Positions 26,687 to 35,762 of a stretch of DNA of 56,823 bases are shown here, in pieces. The stretch spans positions 1-56,823 of the forward strand of contig SFGF01000032.1 in assembly GCA_004556655.1 (NCBI GenBank), read 5' to 3'. The notes below the pieces were generated by a model. The model was not told the origin of the DNA. It was given only the letters and a program-made list of their open reading frames with translations, and ran no database searches. The position numbers and the translations under genes are program-made. The stretch is from Lachnospiraceae bacterium. Its GTDB lineage: Bacteria; Bacillota; Clostridia; Lachnospirales; Lachnospiraceae. The stretch's first letter is position 1. Every line of letters starts with the position of its first letter.

Positions 26687-29512
26687 TCAAAAAGTAAGCC
26701 GAATCGTCCGAATACTACACTGCGGAATTATGATTTCAATTTGATTTCCTGATTCTTCCCTCACACAGATTTCCTCTTGTGGACGTTCCAGAATATCCGT
26801 AATCTCTGCTTTCTGTATTTTTTTGTCTGCTGTAACAGTCACTTTTTCCGGTTGGTCACTGCAGTGATACAGCCGCAGTACCCAGGAATTTTTATCTTCC
26901 CCGCATTTCCACGCGGCAGCTTTCACTTTTCCTTCTACTTTCAGGAAGCTAAGGCTAAGCGACGCATCTCCGTGATGTATAGTATTAGAATATGGATACA
27001 GCGGATGAGAAAATAAAAATCCTTCCCGGATCAATGTTTCCCATGTACATTCCTTTTCAATTCCCAATCCCAGATTCATCACGTGAACCCCCAGGTCCGG
27101 ATATGGATCCGGATCATATGCGCCACGCAAAAGATTCAGCGTAAGAGCCTGTCCGTCACCCCTGTAACCATATTTACAATTGCTTGTCAGCCAGAGCACA
27201 TTTTTATCTTTTTCTTTATTTTCAGGAACTGCCGCCGCAAAATAGATGGCCGGCACATCATGTCCCATCGCTTTCCGCTTCAGACTTCCTGCCGGAATAT
27301 CATAAAAATAATCCTTCACCTCATATCCTACCGGTGCATAAAACTGCAGCTGCGGAATTTTTTCTCCCTGTTTTCCGGTTTCCTGCCAGTCTACGGTGAT
27401 TTCAAAACGGAGCATACTGCTGCCTTCATCCAAAATTATTTTCGCCTGAATAGAAGATCTTAAAAACCTCATCTCATAAATAATCCATTTTCGGATTCCT
27501 TCCAGCTGACGTTCCAAAATACGAACCGGAACAGCTGCATTCAAATCAGTCACTTTTGTATAACCACCCACGATCCATGCCGTCATCTGATTCACATCGT
27601 CCTCTTCCACAAACCGGAAATATCCCGAAGGTTCTTTCAGTAGTTCTTCACCACTCTCTTTATCTATAAGCGAAATGATTTTCATAGTTTCCGAATCAAA
27701 AATACTGCGGATTTTTTCATTTTCCAGTATAATCTCGCCGTCGGCCATCCGATGCACTCTTGGATCCGGCACTAAAGGCAGAATCTCTGTCTGCAGCGGT
27801 TTTCTCTTGATACAATAAGTACTGTATCCGAAAGCAGGAACCTTAGCCATGAAAATCAGTTTGATATACTGATGTTGCCAGTAATGGGTTCCATGTTCCA
27901 GAATCTGAACAGGAAGTTCTCTGTTCTGTTCATCCAGCAGCGTTATTTCTTCCTCACGGTATTCCCAGTCCCACAAAGTAATCACGGTCGTTTCTTGTCT
28001 CTCATACTGGGTAGTATTGAAAATAGTATAGATTCGTGTATCCCCAGAACCTCTGTGAGTATGAGTAAATCCAAATTCACTGCTGCCTGCATTGCCCCAC
28101 TGACCGGTGGTAATGCCTGTTCCGTATCCTACGCCTGCACCTTCCGAGCGGGAATCTGTATCCTCCATACCGCCCCAGAAAGTTGTATCAATTTGATCCC
28201 CCATCGCTTTCATCGCCCTGTTAGCATTGGCTCCGGCAAAAGACATGGATTCCTGAAACTGTCCCATGGCATATTCTCTCGTCTCAATCACGCCGGAACC
28301 CGGCAGAATATCATGAAATTGATTAAACAATACCTTTTTCCATGCCTGATCCATTCTTTCGGACAGATGATATTTTTTGTCCACAGATTCACCGACTGCA
28401 CTAAGCATCTCACTGTCATACAGCCGATCCTCACCTGTTCTGTTGGCCATTTTGATTCTCGACTGGGTGGTATAGCACCCGGTAAGCACAAAATTCAGTT
28501 CATGCTCCACCAACGGGAATTTATCTTTATCCTTTTCCACCTCATGGAAAAACTCATGCATGGTTCCAAATCGAATCTCCGGCATCAGCGGCCATTTTTT
28601 CATGTCCAGAATTTTTTCAATATCTCTCCGTGTCGGTCCGCCGCCATGATCTCCCACTCCGTACACATACAGTGACGTATCACAATGGCTCTTTTTACTA
28701 TATTCCGGCAGATATAATACCCTGTCATATTCTACCGGTCCCAGATACCATGCATATTCCCGGTTTACCAGTACTTCTTTCCCTGATGGTGCACGCCAAC
28801 GATATAAAATGTAATCTTCAAATCCTCTGCAATGATAATAGTACTTAATCCCTCCCTGAGATAAAATCTCAGGAATACACGTGCTATGTCCAAATGTGTC
28901 CGGCTCAAAGTCCAGTTCCAGAGAATCCGGATCAATACCCAGAAGCCTGGACAAATATTGTTTTGTATACAGAATATGGCGGACCTGACTTTCTGTTCCG
29001 CTCATATTCTTATCCGGTTCCACCCAGGTGGATGCCGTCACTTCCCAACGCCCTTCCTGCACTCTTGTTCTGATCTCCGGCAGCATAGACGGACAATACT
29101 TCTCAATAATCTCATAAACAGAAGCCTGAGACTGGGAAAATGTGAATTCCGGATATTCTTCCATCAGATTCAGCATCGTCTGAAATGTGTCGATCGTCAG
29201 ATTGACCGTCTCCTGATATCCCCACATCCAGTTCATATCGATATGCGCATGGCCTGCAAAAATAATATGATATCTTTTTGCGTCATCTGCCAGACTTTTC
29301 AGTCTTTCCTCCGCCTCAAGCGCACAGGATTTGGAAATGGTTCCTTCTCCCATAAACTTCTCATACAGCCAGTCTTCCGTTTCTGAAAGCACCCTCGGAA
29401 CCGGACGTTCCTCAGCTTCCATAATTTTCAGAAGATATCCTGTCTGTGTAAGGATCCTCTGTGCCCAATACTGATTCCCTGTCTTTTTCTTCATTTCCAG
29501 ATATTTTTCCAT
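26687..29512 (-). CDS. Alpha-mannosidase (GH38)
   Basis: A 941-residue retaining alpha-mannosidase, cytoplasmic (no signal peptide). The zinc site HxD is in GHAHIDMNWMWG (His90, Asp92) and the catalytic nucleophile Asp is in LDFEPDTFGHS (Asp205). A helical bundle around 300-420 and a large beta-sandwich C-terminus complete the usual GH38 plan. It probably removes alpha-linked mannose from imported oligosaccharides such as trimmed N-glycans. It is the middle gene of an operon that starts with an intact URO-D-family gene and ends with a decayed one. ATG 29512 follows AAAGGATGG. Confidence 0.92.
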   Translation of the reverse strand: MEKYLEMKKKTGNQYWAQRILTQTGYLLKIMEAEERPVPRVLSETEDWLYEKFMGEGTISKSCALEAEERLKSLADDAKRYHIIFAGHAHIDMNWMWGYQETVNLTIDTFQTMLNLMEEYPEFTFSQSQASVYEIIEKYCPSMLPEIRTRVQEGRWEVTASTWVEPDKNMSGTESQVRHILYTKQYLSRLLGIDPDSLELDFEPDTFGHSTCIPEILSQGGIKYYYHCRGFEDYILYRWRAPSGKEVLVNREYAWYLGPVEYDRVLYLPEYSKKSHCDTSLYVYGVGDHGGGPTRRDIEKILDMKKWPLMPEIRFGTMHEFFHEVEKDKDKFPLVEHELNFVLTGCYTTQSRIKMANRTGEDRLYDSEMLSAVGESVDKKYHLSERMDQAWKKVLFNQFHDILPGSGVIETREYAMGQFQESMSFAGANANRAMKAMGDQIDTTFWGGMEDTDSRSEGAGVGYGTGITTGQWGNAGSSEFGFTHTHRGSGDTRIYTIFNTTQYERQETTVITLWDWEYREEEITLLDEQNRELPVQILEHGTHYWQHQYIKLIFMAKVPAFGYSTYCIKRKPLQTEILPLVPDPRVHRMADGEIILENEKIRSIFDSETMKIISLIDKESGEELLKEPSGYFRFVEEDDVNQMTAWIVGGYTKVTDLNAAVPVRILERQLEGIRKWIIYEMRFLRSSIQAKIILDEGSSMLRFEITVDWQETGKQGEKIPQLQFYAPVGYEVKDYFYDIPAGSLKRKAMGHDVPAIYFAAAVPENKEKDKNVLWLTSNCKYGYRGDGQALTLNLLRGAYDPDPYPDLGVHVMNLGLGIEKECTWETLIREGFLFSHPLYPYSNTIHHGDASLSLSFLKVEGKVKAAAWKCGEDKNSWVLRLYHCSDQPEKVTVTADKKIQKAEITDILERPQEEICVREESGNQIEIIIPQCSIRTIRLTF

Positions 29513-29569
29513 AATAATATGCCATCCTTTCCGCCGGGTTCTATATGAGATTTTTTCTCACATTTACTT

Positions 29570-30667
29570 CTATTTGTAAATGCATTTGGCGGCTTCATCC
29601 GCAAATGCCCGAATCAGTTCCGGCTCCGCATCAAAGAAATGATCAGATGGTGAAAGAATAAAACCTCCTCCTTCTCCTGCTGCTTCAAAACATTCCCTCA
29701 CTTTTTTTCTCGTTTGTTCTGGTGTACATTCGGTAAAATAATGAAACTGATCAAATCCTCCGATCATGCATACACGATGACCAATCCTGCGTTTTGCTTC
29801 TGCCAAATCCACATCGCCTCCCATGTCCACAGGTGTGAAAGTTTCCATGGCATTTGGTCCCATATCCGCAATATTTTCCAGAATCGGCATCATTCCCCCG
29901 CAGGTATGATATACTACACGAATTCCTTTTTCCTGCACCGCTTTGATGATCGGAGTATCAAACGGAGCCACAAATTCATCGAATATCCCCGGTGAGATTA
30001 CTGTGGTAGATGCGTCGCCGCCACCCAGCTCCAGTATATCATATTGGCAACCATCCAGTGTATCAATATATTCTAATTTTCTTTTCTGCAAAATTTTGAG
30101 AGCTTCTTCCACCCATTCCGGATCATCAAAAGTCTCCATGATTAAATCCTGAATACCGTAGATACAGGCAAGATCCTGCCAGCATCCCGGCTGTCCGAAA
30201 ATATCAAAACTGGGAATCGAGCCCCGGATCAGACAATCCGAATGTTCCTTTGCCGCACGGTTGATGGTCTCTTTTCCTGCTTTCGGACTGGGCATATAAC
30301 GTTCCAGAATCTCAATATCCTTTTTCTCTTTCAGCAAATGTTCAGACACCCAGCCCGTATACTGGTTTGACTGCAATACCATTGTCAATGTTTTAGCCGG
30401 CGTATGAATATAATATTTTTCTGTATAATACTTGGGATCACTGAGAACTTCTTTTTCGATTCTCCAATTTTCCTTCTGCTCTTCTGAATACTGAAAATCT
30501 TCCACCCAGAAGATGGGATCCAGCCCCATTTCTTTAAAAAACTGCTGATTGTCTGCTCCGCCCATATAGGTATTCAGAAAATACTCCATTATATGATGCG
30601 TTGTAACCGGCAATCTGTCAGGACATTTTCTGTCCAGCGCCGTTAAAAGTCTCTCTCTTCCAGTCAT
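29570..30667 (-). CDS. URO-D family protein, methyltransferase-like
   Basis: A 365-residue protein with the uroporphyrinogen decarboxylase fold. The motif YHTCGGMMP (His-x-Cys) with a later VCMIGGFDQ Cys resembles the zinc ligands of MtaA/MtbA/CmuA methyltransferases, which move methyl groups to or from corrinoid carriers. The Arg/Asp residues of true HemE are not evident, and no haem genes are near. The frame runs five codons upstream, but GGAGG eight bases before ATG 30667 sets the start at MTGRERLL. It heads the GH38 operon. A role with mannosidase could be demethylation of O-methylated sugars, but that is a guess from proximity. Confidence 0.82.
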   Translation of the reverse strand: MTGRERLLTALDRKCPDRLPVTTHHIMEYFLNTYMGGADNQQFFKEMGLDPIFWVEDFQYSEEQKENWRIEKEVLSDPKYYTEKYYIHTPAKTLTMVLQSNQYTGWVSEHLLKEKKDIEILERYMPSPKAGKETINRAAKEHSDCLIRGSIPSFDIFGQPGCWQDLACIYGIQDLIMETFDDPEWVEEALKILQKRKLEYIDTLDGCQYDILELGGGDASTTVISPGIFDEFVAPFDTPIIKAVQEKGIRVVYHTCGGMMPILENIADMGPNAMETFTPVDMGGDVDLAEAKRRIGHRVCMIGGFDQFHYFTECTPEQTRKKVRECFEAAGEGGGFILSPSDHFFDAEPELIRAFADEAAKCIYK

Positions 30668-30731
30668 CGGTATTTCCTCCATTATCCAGCAATAATACTA
30701 TTATGTACCATTTGTATACTGGCGCACTTTT

Positions 30732-30760
30732 ATGATACTTTAAAAGATTTATCATTTCAA
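30732..30760 (-). promoter_or_regulatory. Promoter of the URO-D/GH38 operon
   Basis: Minus strand -35 TTGAAA (30755-30760), 17-nt spacer, -10 TATCAT (30732-30737). An imperfect repeat GTATAC/GGTAC lies about 15 nt into the transcript (30706-30722) and could bind a regulator. Confidence 0.55.
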
Positions 30761-30869
30761 TATACAAACCTACTCTCTCGATTGGATTTTTACTCCTATC
30801 ATCCTCTTGGAATTCCTTCAATTTTGTGCTATGACTAGCCCGATTAAATTATGCTGTCAGGAGAATATC

Positions 30870-31565
30870 ATGAAACAAAAGACAACAAAATATGCATTTT
30901 TATCTACACTGCCCGTCATGGCCGGATATATTGTCCTCGGATTTGGTTTTGGCATTTTGCTTGCTTCCAAAGGTTACTCTTTCTGGTGGGCTATCCTCAT
31001 GTCCCTCACCATCTATGCCGGATCCATGCAATACGTGGGCGTCGATCTGCTCGCAGGAGGAGCTTCTCTGATTTCAGCTGCAATGGTCACATTGCTTGTC
31101 AATGCCAGACACCTGTTTTACGGAATTTCCATGATCAATGAATATAAGGACACCAGAGCCGCTAAACCTTATTTGATCTTTTCTCTAACTGATGAGACTT
31201 ATTCTCTCGTTTGTAATCGTAACCTTCCAGAAGGAATAAATCGTAAGAAGTATTATCTCATTGTTTCCCTTTTGAATCAGTGTTATTGGGTAGTGGGAAG
31301 TTTTCTGGGAGGATTTCTGGGAAATGTAATTACTTTCAATACAGCCGGAATTGATTTTTCCATGACCGCCTTGTTCGTAGTAGTTTTCATAGAACAGTGG
31401 GAACAGACAAAAGAGCATATTCCCGCACTTCTGGGGCTTATCTGCTCTTTGATATGTCTTCTTATCTTCGGTCCTGATAATTTTCTGATTCCTTCCATGA
31501 TCTGTATTCCGACAGGACTGTTTTTGCTGAAATCTGTTATTGAAAAAGGAGGACAAAGCAAATGA
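30870..31565 (+). CDS. azlC: AzlC, branched-chain amino acid exporter large subunit
   Basis: A 231-residue membrane protein with the AzlC features: LPVMAGYIVLGFGFGILLAS at the N-terminus, TIYAGSMQY, NARHLFYGISM and FSLTDETYSL. With AzlD it forms an exporter for branched-chain amino acids and analogues such as azaleucine. The frame is open 21 codons upstream, but the GGAGAA ribosome site places the start at ATG 30870. It overlaps azlD by 4 bases (ATGA), so the two subunits are translationally coupled. Confidence 0.92.
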   Translation: MKQKTTKYAFLSTLPVMAGYIVLGFGFGILLASKGYSFWWAILMSLTIYAGSMQYVGVDLLAGGASLISAAMVTLLVNARHLFYGISMINEYKDTRAAKPYLIFSLTDETYSLVCNRNLPEGINRKKYYLIVSLLNQCYWVVGSFLGGFLGNVITFNTAGIDFSMTALFVVVFIEQWEQTKEHIPALLGLICSLICLLIFGPDNFLIPSMICIPTGLFLLKSVIEKGGQSK

Positions 31566-31888
31566 ATACCACCGTACATTCTCTGCTCCTGATTGCTGTT
31601 ATGGCCGGGGTTACCATGCTGCTTCGTTTCCTTCCTTTTATTGTTTTTTCAAAAGGGGTTCCAAAGCCTTTTCTCTATCTTGAAAAGGTACTGCCTTATT
31701 CCATTATGGCCATGTTGGTGGTCTACTGTCTGAGAAACGTAAGCCTGGCAGGCTCTTCTCATGGAATCCCCGAAGCGATTGCAATTCTTCTTGTCGTGAT
31801 CATGCACAAATGGAAACACAATACATTGTTGTCCATTGTCAGTGGGACGCTCTGCTATATGTTTTTGATCCAGGTAATCTTGGCTTAA
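31562..31888 (+). CDS. azlD: AzlD, branched-chain amino acid exporter small subunit
   Basis: A 108-residue protein with four hydrophobic segments and the AzlD pattern TMLLRFLPFIVF, LEKVLPYSIMAMLVVYCL and a final transmembrane helix. It starts within the azlC stop codon (ATGA) after AGGAGG. Its last 4 bases overlap the convergent corA gene. Confidence 0.9.
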   Translation: MNTTVHSLLLIAVMAGVTMLLRFLPFIVFSKGVPKPFLYLEKVLPYSIMAMLVVYCLRNVSLAGSSHGIPEAIAILLVVIMHKWKHNTLLSIVSGTLCYMFLIQVILA

Positions 31889-32826
31889 AAAAATTTTCTC
31901 TTTTTAAAGTAAATAATTTCGAGAACTACAATCAGAATCGCTGCAAGAACAACCATAGGATATCCATATTTCCAATGTAGTTCCGGCATATTGGAAAAAT
32001 TCATACCGTACCAGCCTGTCAGAAGTGTAAGAGGCAAAAACAAAGTGGTAACAACAGTAAGGATACACATGATTTTATTCTGACGGGCATCCTGCAGCGA
32101 TTGATACAATTCCCGAAGCTGCAGAATGTTTTCCCTCAGCAGCTGTACATGATTCTTAAGCCGATCTGTCCTGAGCGCATACCGATTCCACGGTTCTGCG
32201 CTCTTGATCAGAATCATACTATCATGGGACTGTATCAGATCGCTTATAGATGTCAACTGCTCATAGTATGCATTCAGCTCAGAAAGCTTCTGCCGATATT
32301 TTGTCAGCACAGCAAAAAAATCATTTACGCTGCCATGCAGCAGCGTGTCTTCCATCTCTTCCATCTCTTTTTCCAGATGAGAAAGATAAAGGGTATCCTT
32401 CTCGATCATCTGTTCCATCAACTGCAAAAGAATCAAATCCGGTGACTTCAGATTCTGAAATCTATCTGTATGTTTTTCCACCCATCGTTTCAAATCTCCG
32501 GTTTCCTCTATCAGGTAAAGTACATTTTCTGTCAGATAAAATCCAAAGGAAATTAAGGGCATACGTTTCTCGTTCTTCTGTGGTATCCGCAGTGTCCCCA
32601 GAATACAGTTTCTGAACACCTCCGCCTTACTGTAGCGAATCGATCCCAGACTATGCATAAGTTCTTTATAATGAGGAAATCCTTCCTTCTTTTCATGGAA
32701 TCTGTCAATCTGCATAATCGTCAAGGAAAGCTGCAATTCCTTACTGCCGACTTCCAAATTCCACTCTTCATCTTTTGATTTTTTCACATTATCAGTCACG
32801 TTATCTCTTCTTTCATTTGATTTCAT
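31885..32826 (-). CDS. corA: CorA family magnesium/divalent cation transporter
   Basis: A 313-residue CorA-type channel: an N-terminal cytoplasmic alpha/beta domain, a long helical stalk (about 140-250) and two C-terminal membrane helices with the signature YGMNF between them (about residue 280), then a positively charged tail. It imports Mg2+ (or Co2+/Ni2+) as a pentamer. The ATG at 32826 lacks a strong ribosome site; a GTG nine codons in is possible. It stands alone and is convergent with azlCD. Confidence 0.88.
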   Translation of the reverse strand: MKSNERRDNVTDNVKKSKDEEWNLEVGSKELQLSLTIMQIDRFHEKKEGFPHYKELMHSLGSIRYSKAEVFRNCILGTLRIPQKNEKRMPLISFGFYLTENVLYLIEETGDLKRWVEKHTDRFQNLKSPDLILLQLMEQMIEKDTLYLSHLEKEMEEMEDTLLHGSVNDFFAVLTKYRQKLSELNAYYEQLTSISDLIQSHDSMILIKSAEPWNRYALRTDRLKNHVQLLRENILQLRELYQSLQDARQNKIMCILTVVTTLFLPLTLLTGWYGMNFSNMPELHWKYGYPMVVLAAILIVVLEIIYFKKRKFF

Positions 32827-32924
32827 AAATTCTTAATGTTTTCCACCATAATTCACAAGTTTTTAAGCATAAAAAACGAAAGTTCCTTTTGTTACAATAA
32901 CCATATCGAAAGTGAGGGATCAAC

Positions 32925-33704
32925 ATGAGAGAAGCATCACACAATATAGTGTATAAAAAAAGGAAAAACAGAAAAAGACAATTAAGACGGCGTATTTTTA
33001 TTGTCGTATGTTTTCTGATTTTAATTCTATTGTTATTTACCAAATTATCCAGTCTTATATCCGCCGTTACCGTCCATAGGCTAAGAGCCAATGATTATCC
33101 TGAAAGTCTGGTTGCGTTGATGGAACGAAACCCGGAAACCAGACAGTTTGTTCTGGATTATCCGAAAAACAAAGATAACCATGCACAAATCGATCTGTCG
33201 GGGGAAGTTACACAGGGCGAAATTCCTTTGTTTTTACAGTGGGATAAACGATGGGGTTATGAAACATACGGAAATGATTTTCTCGCAGTTACCGGCTGTG
33301 GACCAACCTGCCTCTCCATGGTAACATGTGGTTTGAGCGGTGACTCTGAGTGGAATCCTTATCAGGTTGCCTCCTTTGCCGATCAATCCGGATACTATGT
33401 CCCCGGGGCCGGTTCCTCCTGGGATCTCATGGAAAGCGGCGCTGCTTCCCTGGGACTTCAGGTTCACAGCATTGCACCAGATGCAACAGAAATCACGAAC
33501 GCGCTCCAGTCTGGTATGCCGGTTATCTGTTCCATGAGACCGGGAGATTTTACAACTTCAGGACATTTTATTGTACTTACCGGAGTAGATGACAAAGGAA
33601 AAATTATTGTTCATGATCCAAATAGCCGGAAAAACAGCGAGAAATCATGGGACATTGACACACTGATTCCACAGATCAAAGGTTTATGGGCGTACAGCTG
33701 CTGA
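32925..33704 (+). CDS. Membrane-anchored C39-like cysteine peptidase domain protein
   Basis: A 259-residue protein with a very basic N-terminus (residues 8-23), a membrane helix (about 24-48) and an extracellular C39-like (Peptidase_C39_2) domain. Candidate catalytic residues are Cys125 in TGCGPTCLSM, His214 in TSGHFIVLTG and Asp231 in HDPNS, in the order expected for papain-like peptidases. Many relatives in Clostridia sit in the cell wall and act on peptides or peptidoglycan stems. The gene starts after GTGAGGG and is monocistronic. Substrate unknown. Confidence 0.85.
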   Translation: MREASHNIVYKKRKNRKRQLRRRIFIVVCFLILILLLFTKLSSLISAVTVHRLRANDYPESLVALMERNPETRQFVLDYPKNKDNHAQIDLSGEVTQGEIPLFLQWDKRWGYETYGNDFLAVTGCGPTCLSMVTCGLSGDSEWNPYQVASFADQSGYYVPGAGSSWDLMESGAASLGLQVHSIAPDATEITNALQSGMPVICSMRPGDFTTSGHFIVLTGVDDKGKIIVHDPNSRKNSEKSWDIDTLIPQIKGLWAYSC

Positions 33705-33743
33705 TCCTGCATATAGAAAATATTCTTGAGATTTATTCTCCCG

Positions 33744-34217
33744 TCAGCACAGCACAATGATTCTCTGAGGTGTAGTCTGAGGCGGAATACTTCTTGTGGT
33801 TGTTGTATAATAAACCAGCAAAGAACGATTTCCTGGATTGCATGGAAAACTCTGTCCGTTTAACGTAGTTATTTCCGTATTTCTTCCAATATTCAATTGC
33901 AGGGATCCATCACCTGCAAGTAGATTTCTGTCAAAGTAATTCAACATTACCAGCTCATTTCTTCCAAGGGTGGTAATCAGCTGGGCACGATATTGGGGCG
34001 GGAAAATCAGGGGCACAGGCAGACTGCTGTCATAAAAAGCTGCCACCTGCATTCCTCTCCGGATCTGCCGGCTGTCAACCACCTGTGTCTCCGGCGTGAT
34101 TATAAAATTTACAATCCCATTTCCCGTACGGAGAGAAATCATCTGACTGCAGCAGTCATTCCCTCCCGAAATATTCATAACCGTACCTGTCACAGGAACA
34201 AAATTCGTATATGGCAT
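33744..34217 (-). CDS. Conserved clostridial protein of unknown function
   Basis: A 157-residue beta-rich protein (start MPYTNFVPVTGTV). It has a VxGTVxxI opening like an OB or SH3-type barrel, FPPQYRAQLIT in the middle, and a C-terminal block NRSLLVYYTTTTRSIPPQTT ending in IIVLC. I recall similar blocks in Clostridia, sometimes next to copper-amine-oxidase N-terminal domains, but no function is known. The frame is open 24 codons upstream into the oxidoreductase; ATG 34217 has only a weak AAGG, so the start is uncertain. It has no signal peptide and follows the FAD/Rieske gene by 32 nt, probably co-transcribed. Confidence 0.6.
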   Translation of the reverse strand: MPYTNFVPVTGTVMNISGGNDCCSQMISLRTGNGIVNFIITPETQVVDSRQIRRGMQVAAFYDSSLPVPLIFPPQYRAQLITTLGRNELVMLNYFDRNLLAGDGSLQLNIGRNTEITTLNGQSFPCNPGNRSLLVYYTTTTRSIPPQTTPQRIIVLC

Positions 34218-34249
34218 ATTGCGTAACCTTTTTTCTTTACAGTATGCCT

Positions 34250-35584
34250 TTACTTCTGAAATAGTTCCTGATCGGGCGGCGACGGACATTTTTCCAAATC
34301 TCCATTCGCCGGATTTGTGAGATTTTTTCTCTCCATATCAAATCTTGATCCATGGCAGGGGCAGTCCCAAGTATGCTCCAAACTATTCCACTTGAGAGCG
34401 CATCCAAGATGAGGGCATCTCTTTTTAGAAGGAGTAAGCAGATTGACAATAGCTTTCCCAACATTGCTTAACAACTGCAGTTTCATCATACTTCTGGAAG
34501 GGCAGAATACCTCCGCATACGGATTTTCTCTTTCCATAACCAGATCTGTCAAAATCAGTGCGGCTGTCATGGACGAAGTGATTCCCCATTTATTAAATCC
34601 CGTCGCCACATACCACTCTGCTCTGTTTTTTGCATACTGTCCGATATATGGCACACCATCCAGTGTCATACAATCCTGGGTCGCCCACGCATATTGCTCT
34701 CTGGCTGAAGGATAATATTTCTCTGAAAACGTCCTCAACTCCTGCCATCCGCCTCCGAATTCTCCTGTCCTGTGATCTCCGCCTCCTACTAAAAGGAAAT
34801 CCTTATAGTTCCGAAAGGACATACCGCACTGCGTCTCATCTACATACATTCCCTGAATCTGCGCTGCATGTTTCAGAGCAATCACATAGGAACGATGCTG
34901 ATACATTTTCAGATAATACATTCCATGCCTGTTCTCCATAGGAAAATGTGTGGCAATAATAAGTTTTTTAAAAGTAATAGTTCCTCTTTCTGTCACCGCC
35001 TCATGCTCAGATAATTCCTTTACAAATGTATTTTCATATATTCTCAGATTTTCGGATATCTTTGACAGAAATTTGAGCGGATGAAACTGTGCCTGATCAT
35101 CAAATCGAATTGCGCCCGCAATGGAAAACGGCAATTCTGTTGTTTCCGTTATATCCGCACAGAAACCTATTTTTCGTAATGCTTCTGCCTCTTTTTCAAG
35201 CTTCTCTCTTCCATTGATTGAATAAACGAATGATGGTTTTATTTCCATGTTGCAGTCTATGCTTTTTCCTATATCGAGATATTTCCTCACAGAACTCTGA
35301 TTTACTTCCAGATATTTTCTTGCGATTTCGAAGCCTGCACTTTTATAAAGTCGATCGTATATCAGACCATGCTGTGATGTGATTTTTGCTGTAGTATTTT
35401 TCGTGATACCCGAACAGACCGTATTTCTTTCCACCAGCATGTAATTGATCCCTTTTTCCTGCAGAAAATACGCACATAATATGCCCGCAATTCCTCCCCC
35501 GATAATCAGTACATCCGTCTTTGTACTGCCATCCAGTGTGGGGAACTCAGGAAGTTTTTCTGTTTCAACCCAGATCGAATTCAT
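34250..35584 (-). CDS. FAD-dependent oxidoreductase with C-terminal Rieske domain
   Basis: A 444-residue fusion. Residues about 22-370 form a DAO/GlpO-type FAD enzyme: the dinucleotide motif VLIIGGGIAGILCAYFL, then ERNTVCSGITKNTTAKIT and, near the end, GVPYIGQ and TGFNKWGI. The last 60 residues carry a Rieske [2Fe-2S] centre, with CPH (Cys390, His392) and CPCH (Cys408, His411). Such fusions pass electrons from a small-molecule donor via FAD to the cluster; the substrate is unknown. A start six codons upstream is possible, but AGGTGG favours ATG 35584. The downstream unknown 157-residue gene may be its partner. Confidence 0.88.
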   Translation of the reverse strand: MNSIWVETEKLPEFPTLDGSTKTDVLIIGGGIAGILCAYFLQEKGINYMLVERNTVCSGITKNTTAKITSQHGLIYDRLYKSAGFEIARKYLEVNQSSVRKYLDIGKSIDCNMEIKPSFVYSINGREKLEKEAEALRKIGFCADITETTELPFSIAGAIRFDDQAQFHPLKFLSKISENLRIYENTFVKELSEHEAVTERGTITFKKLIIATHFPMENRHGMYYLKMYQHRSYVIALKHAAQIQGMYVDETQCGMSFRNYKDFLLVGGGDHRTGEFGGGWQELRTFSEKYYPSAREQYAWATQDCMTLDGVPYIGQYAKNRAEWYVATGFNKWGITSSMTAALILTDLVMERENPYAEVFCPSRSMMKLQLLSNVGKAIVNLLTPSKKRCPHLGCALKWNSLEHTWDCPCHGSRFDMERKNLTNPANGDLEKCPSPPDQELFQK

Positions 35585-35691
35585 AGACAACCACCTTTCC
35601 ACTTCCGGTATTTTAGTCTATATTCTGCGCAGTTGTGTGTGATTCATACATTTGGAAAGACATTATTTCCCATAGACCCATGATTTCAAGA

Positions 35692-35733
35692 TAAAAACGC
35701 CATGCATGCGGACTCTCATCCGCTGCACAGCGT
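35692..35733 (-). terminator. Terminator after kdgK
   Basis: A 15-bp hairpin (35697-35733, one bulge, loop GAGA-like) closed by ACGC/GCGT and followed on the minus strand by five U. Confidence 0.8.
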
Positions 35734-35762
35734 CTTTTTCCAGTGGCATTTATTATTTGTAA

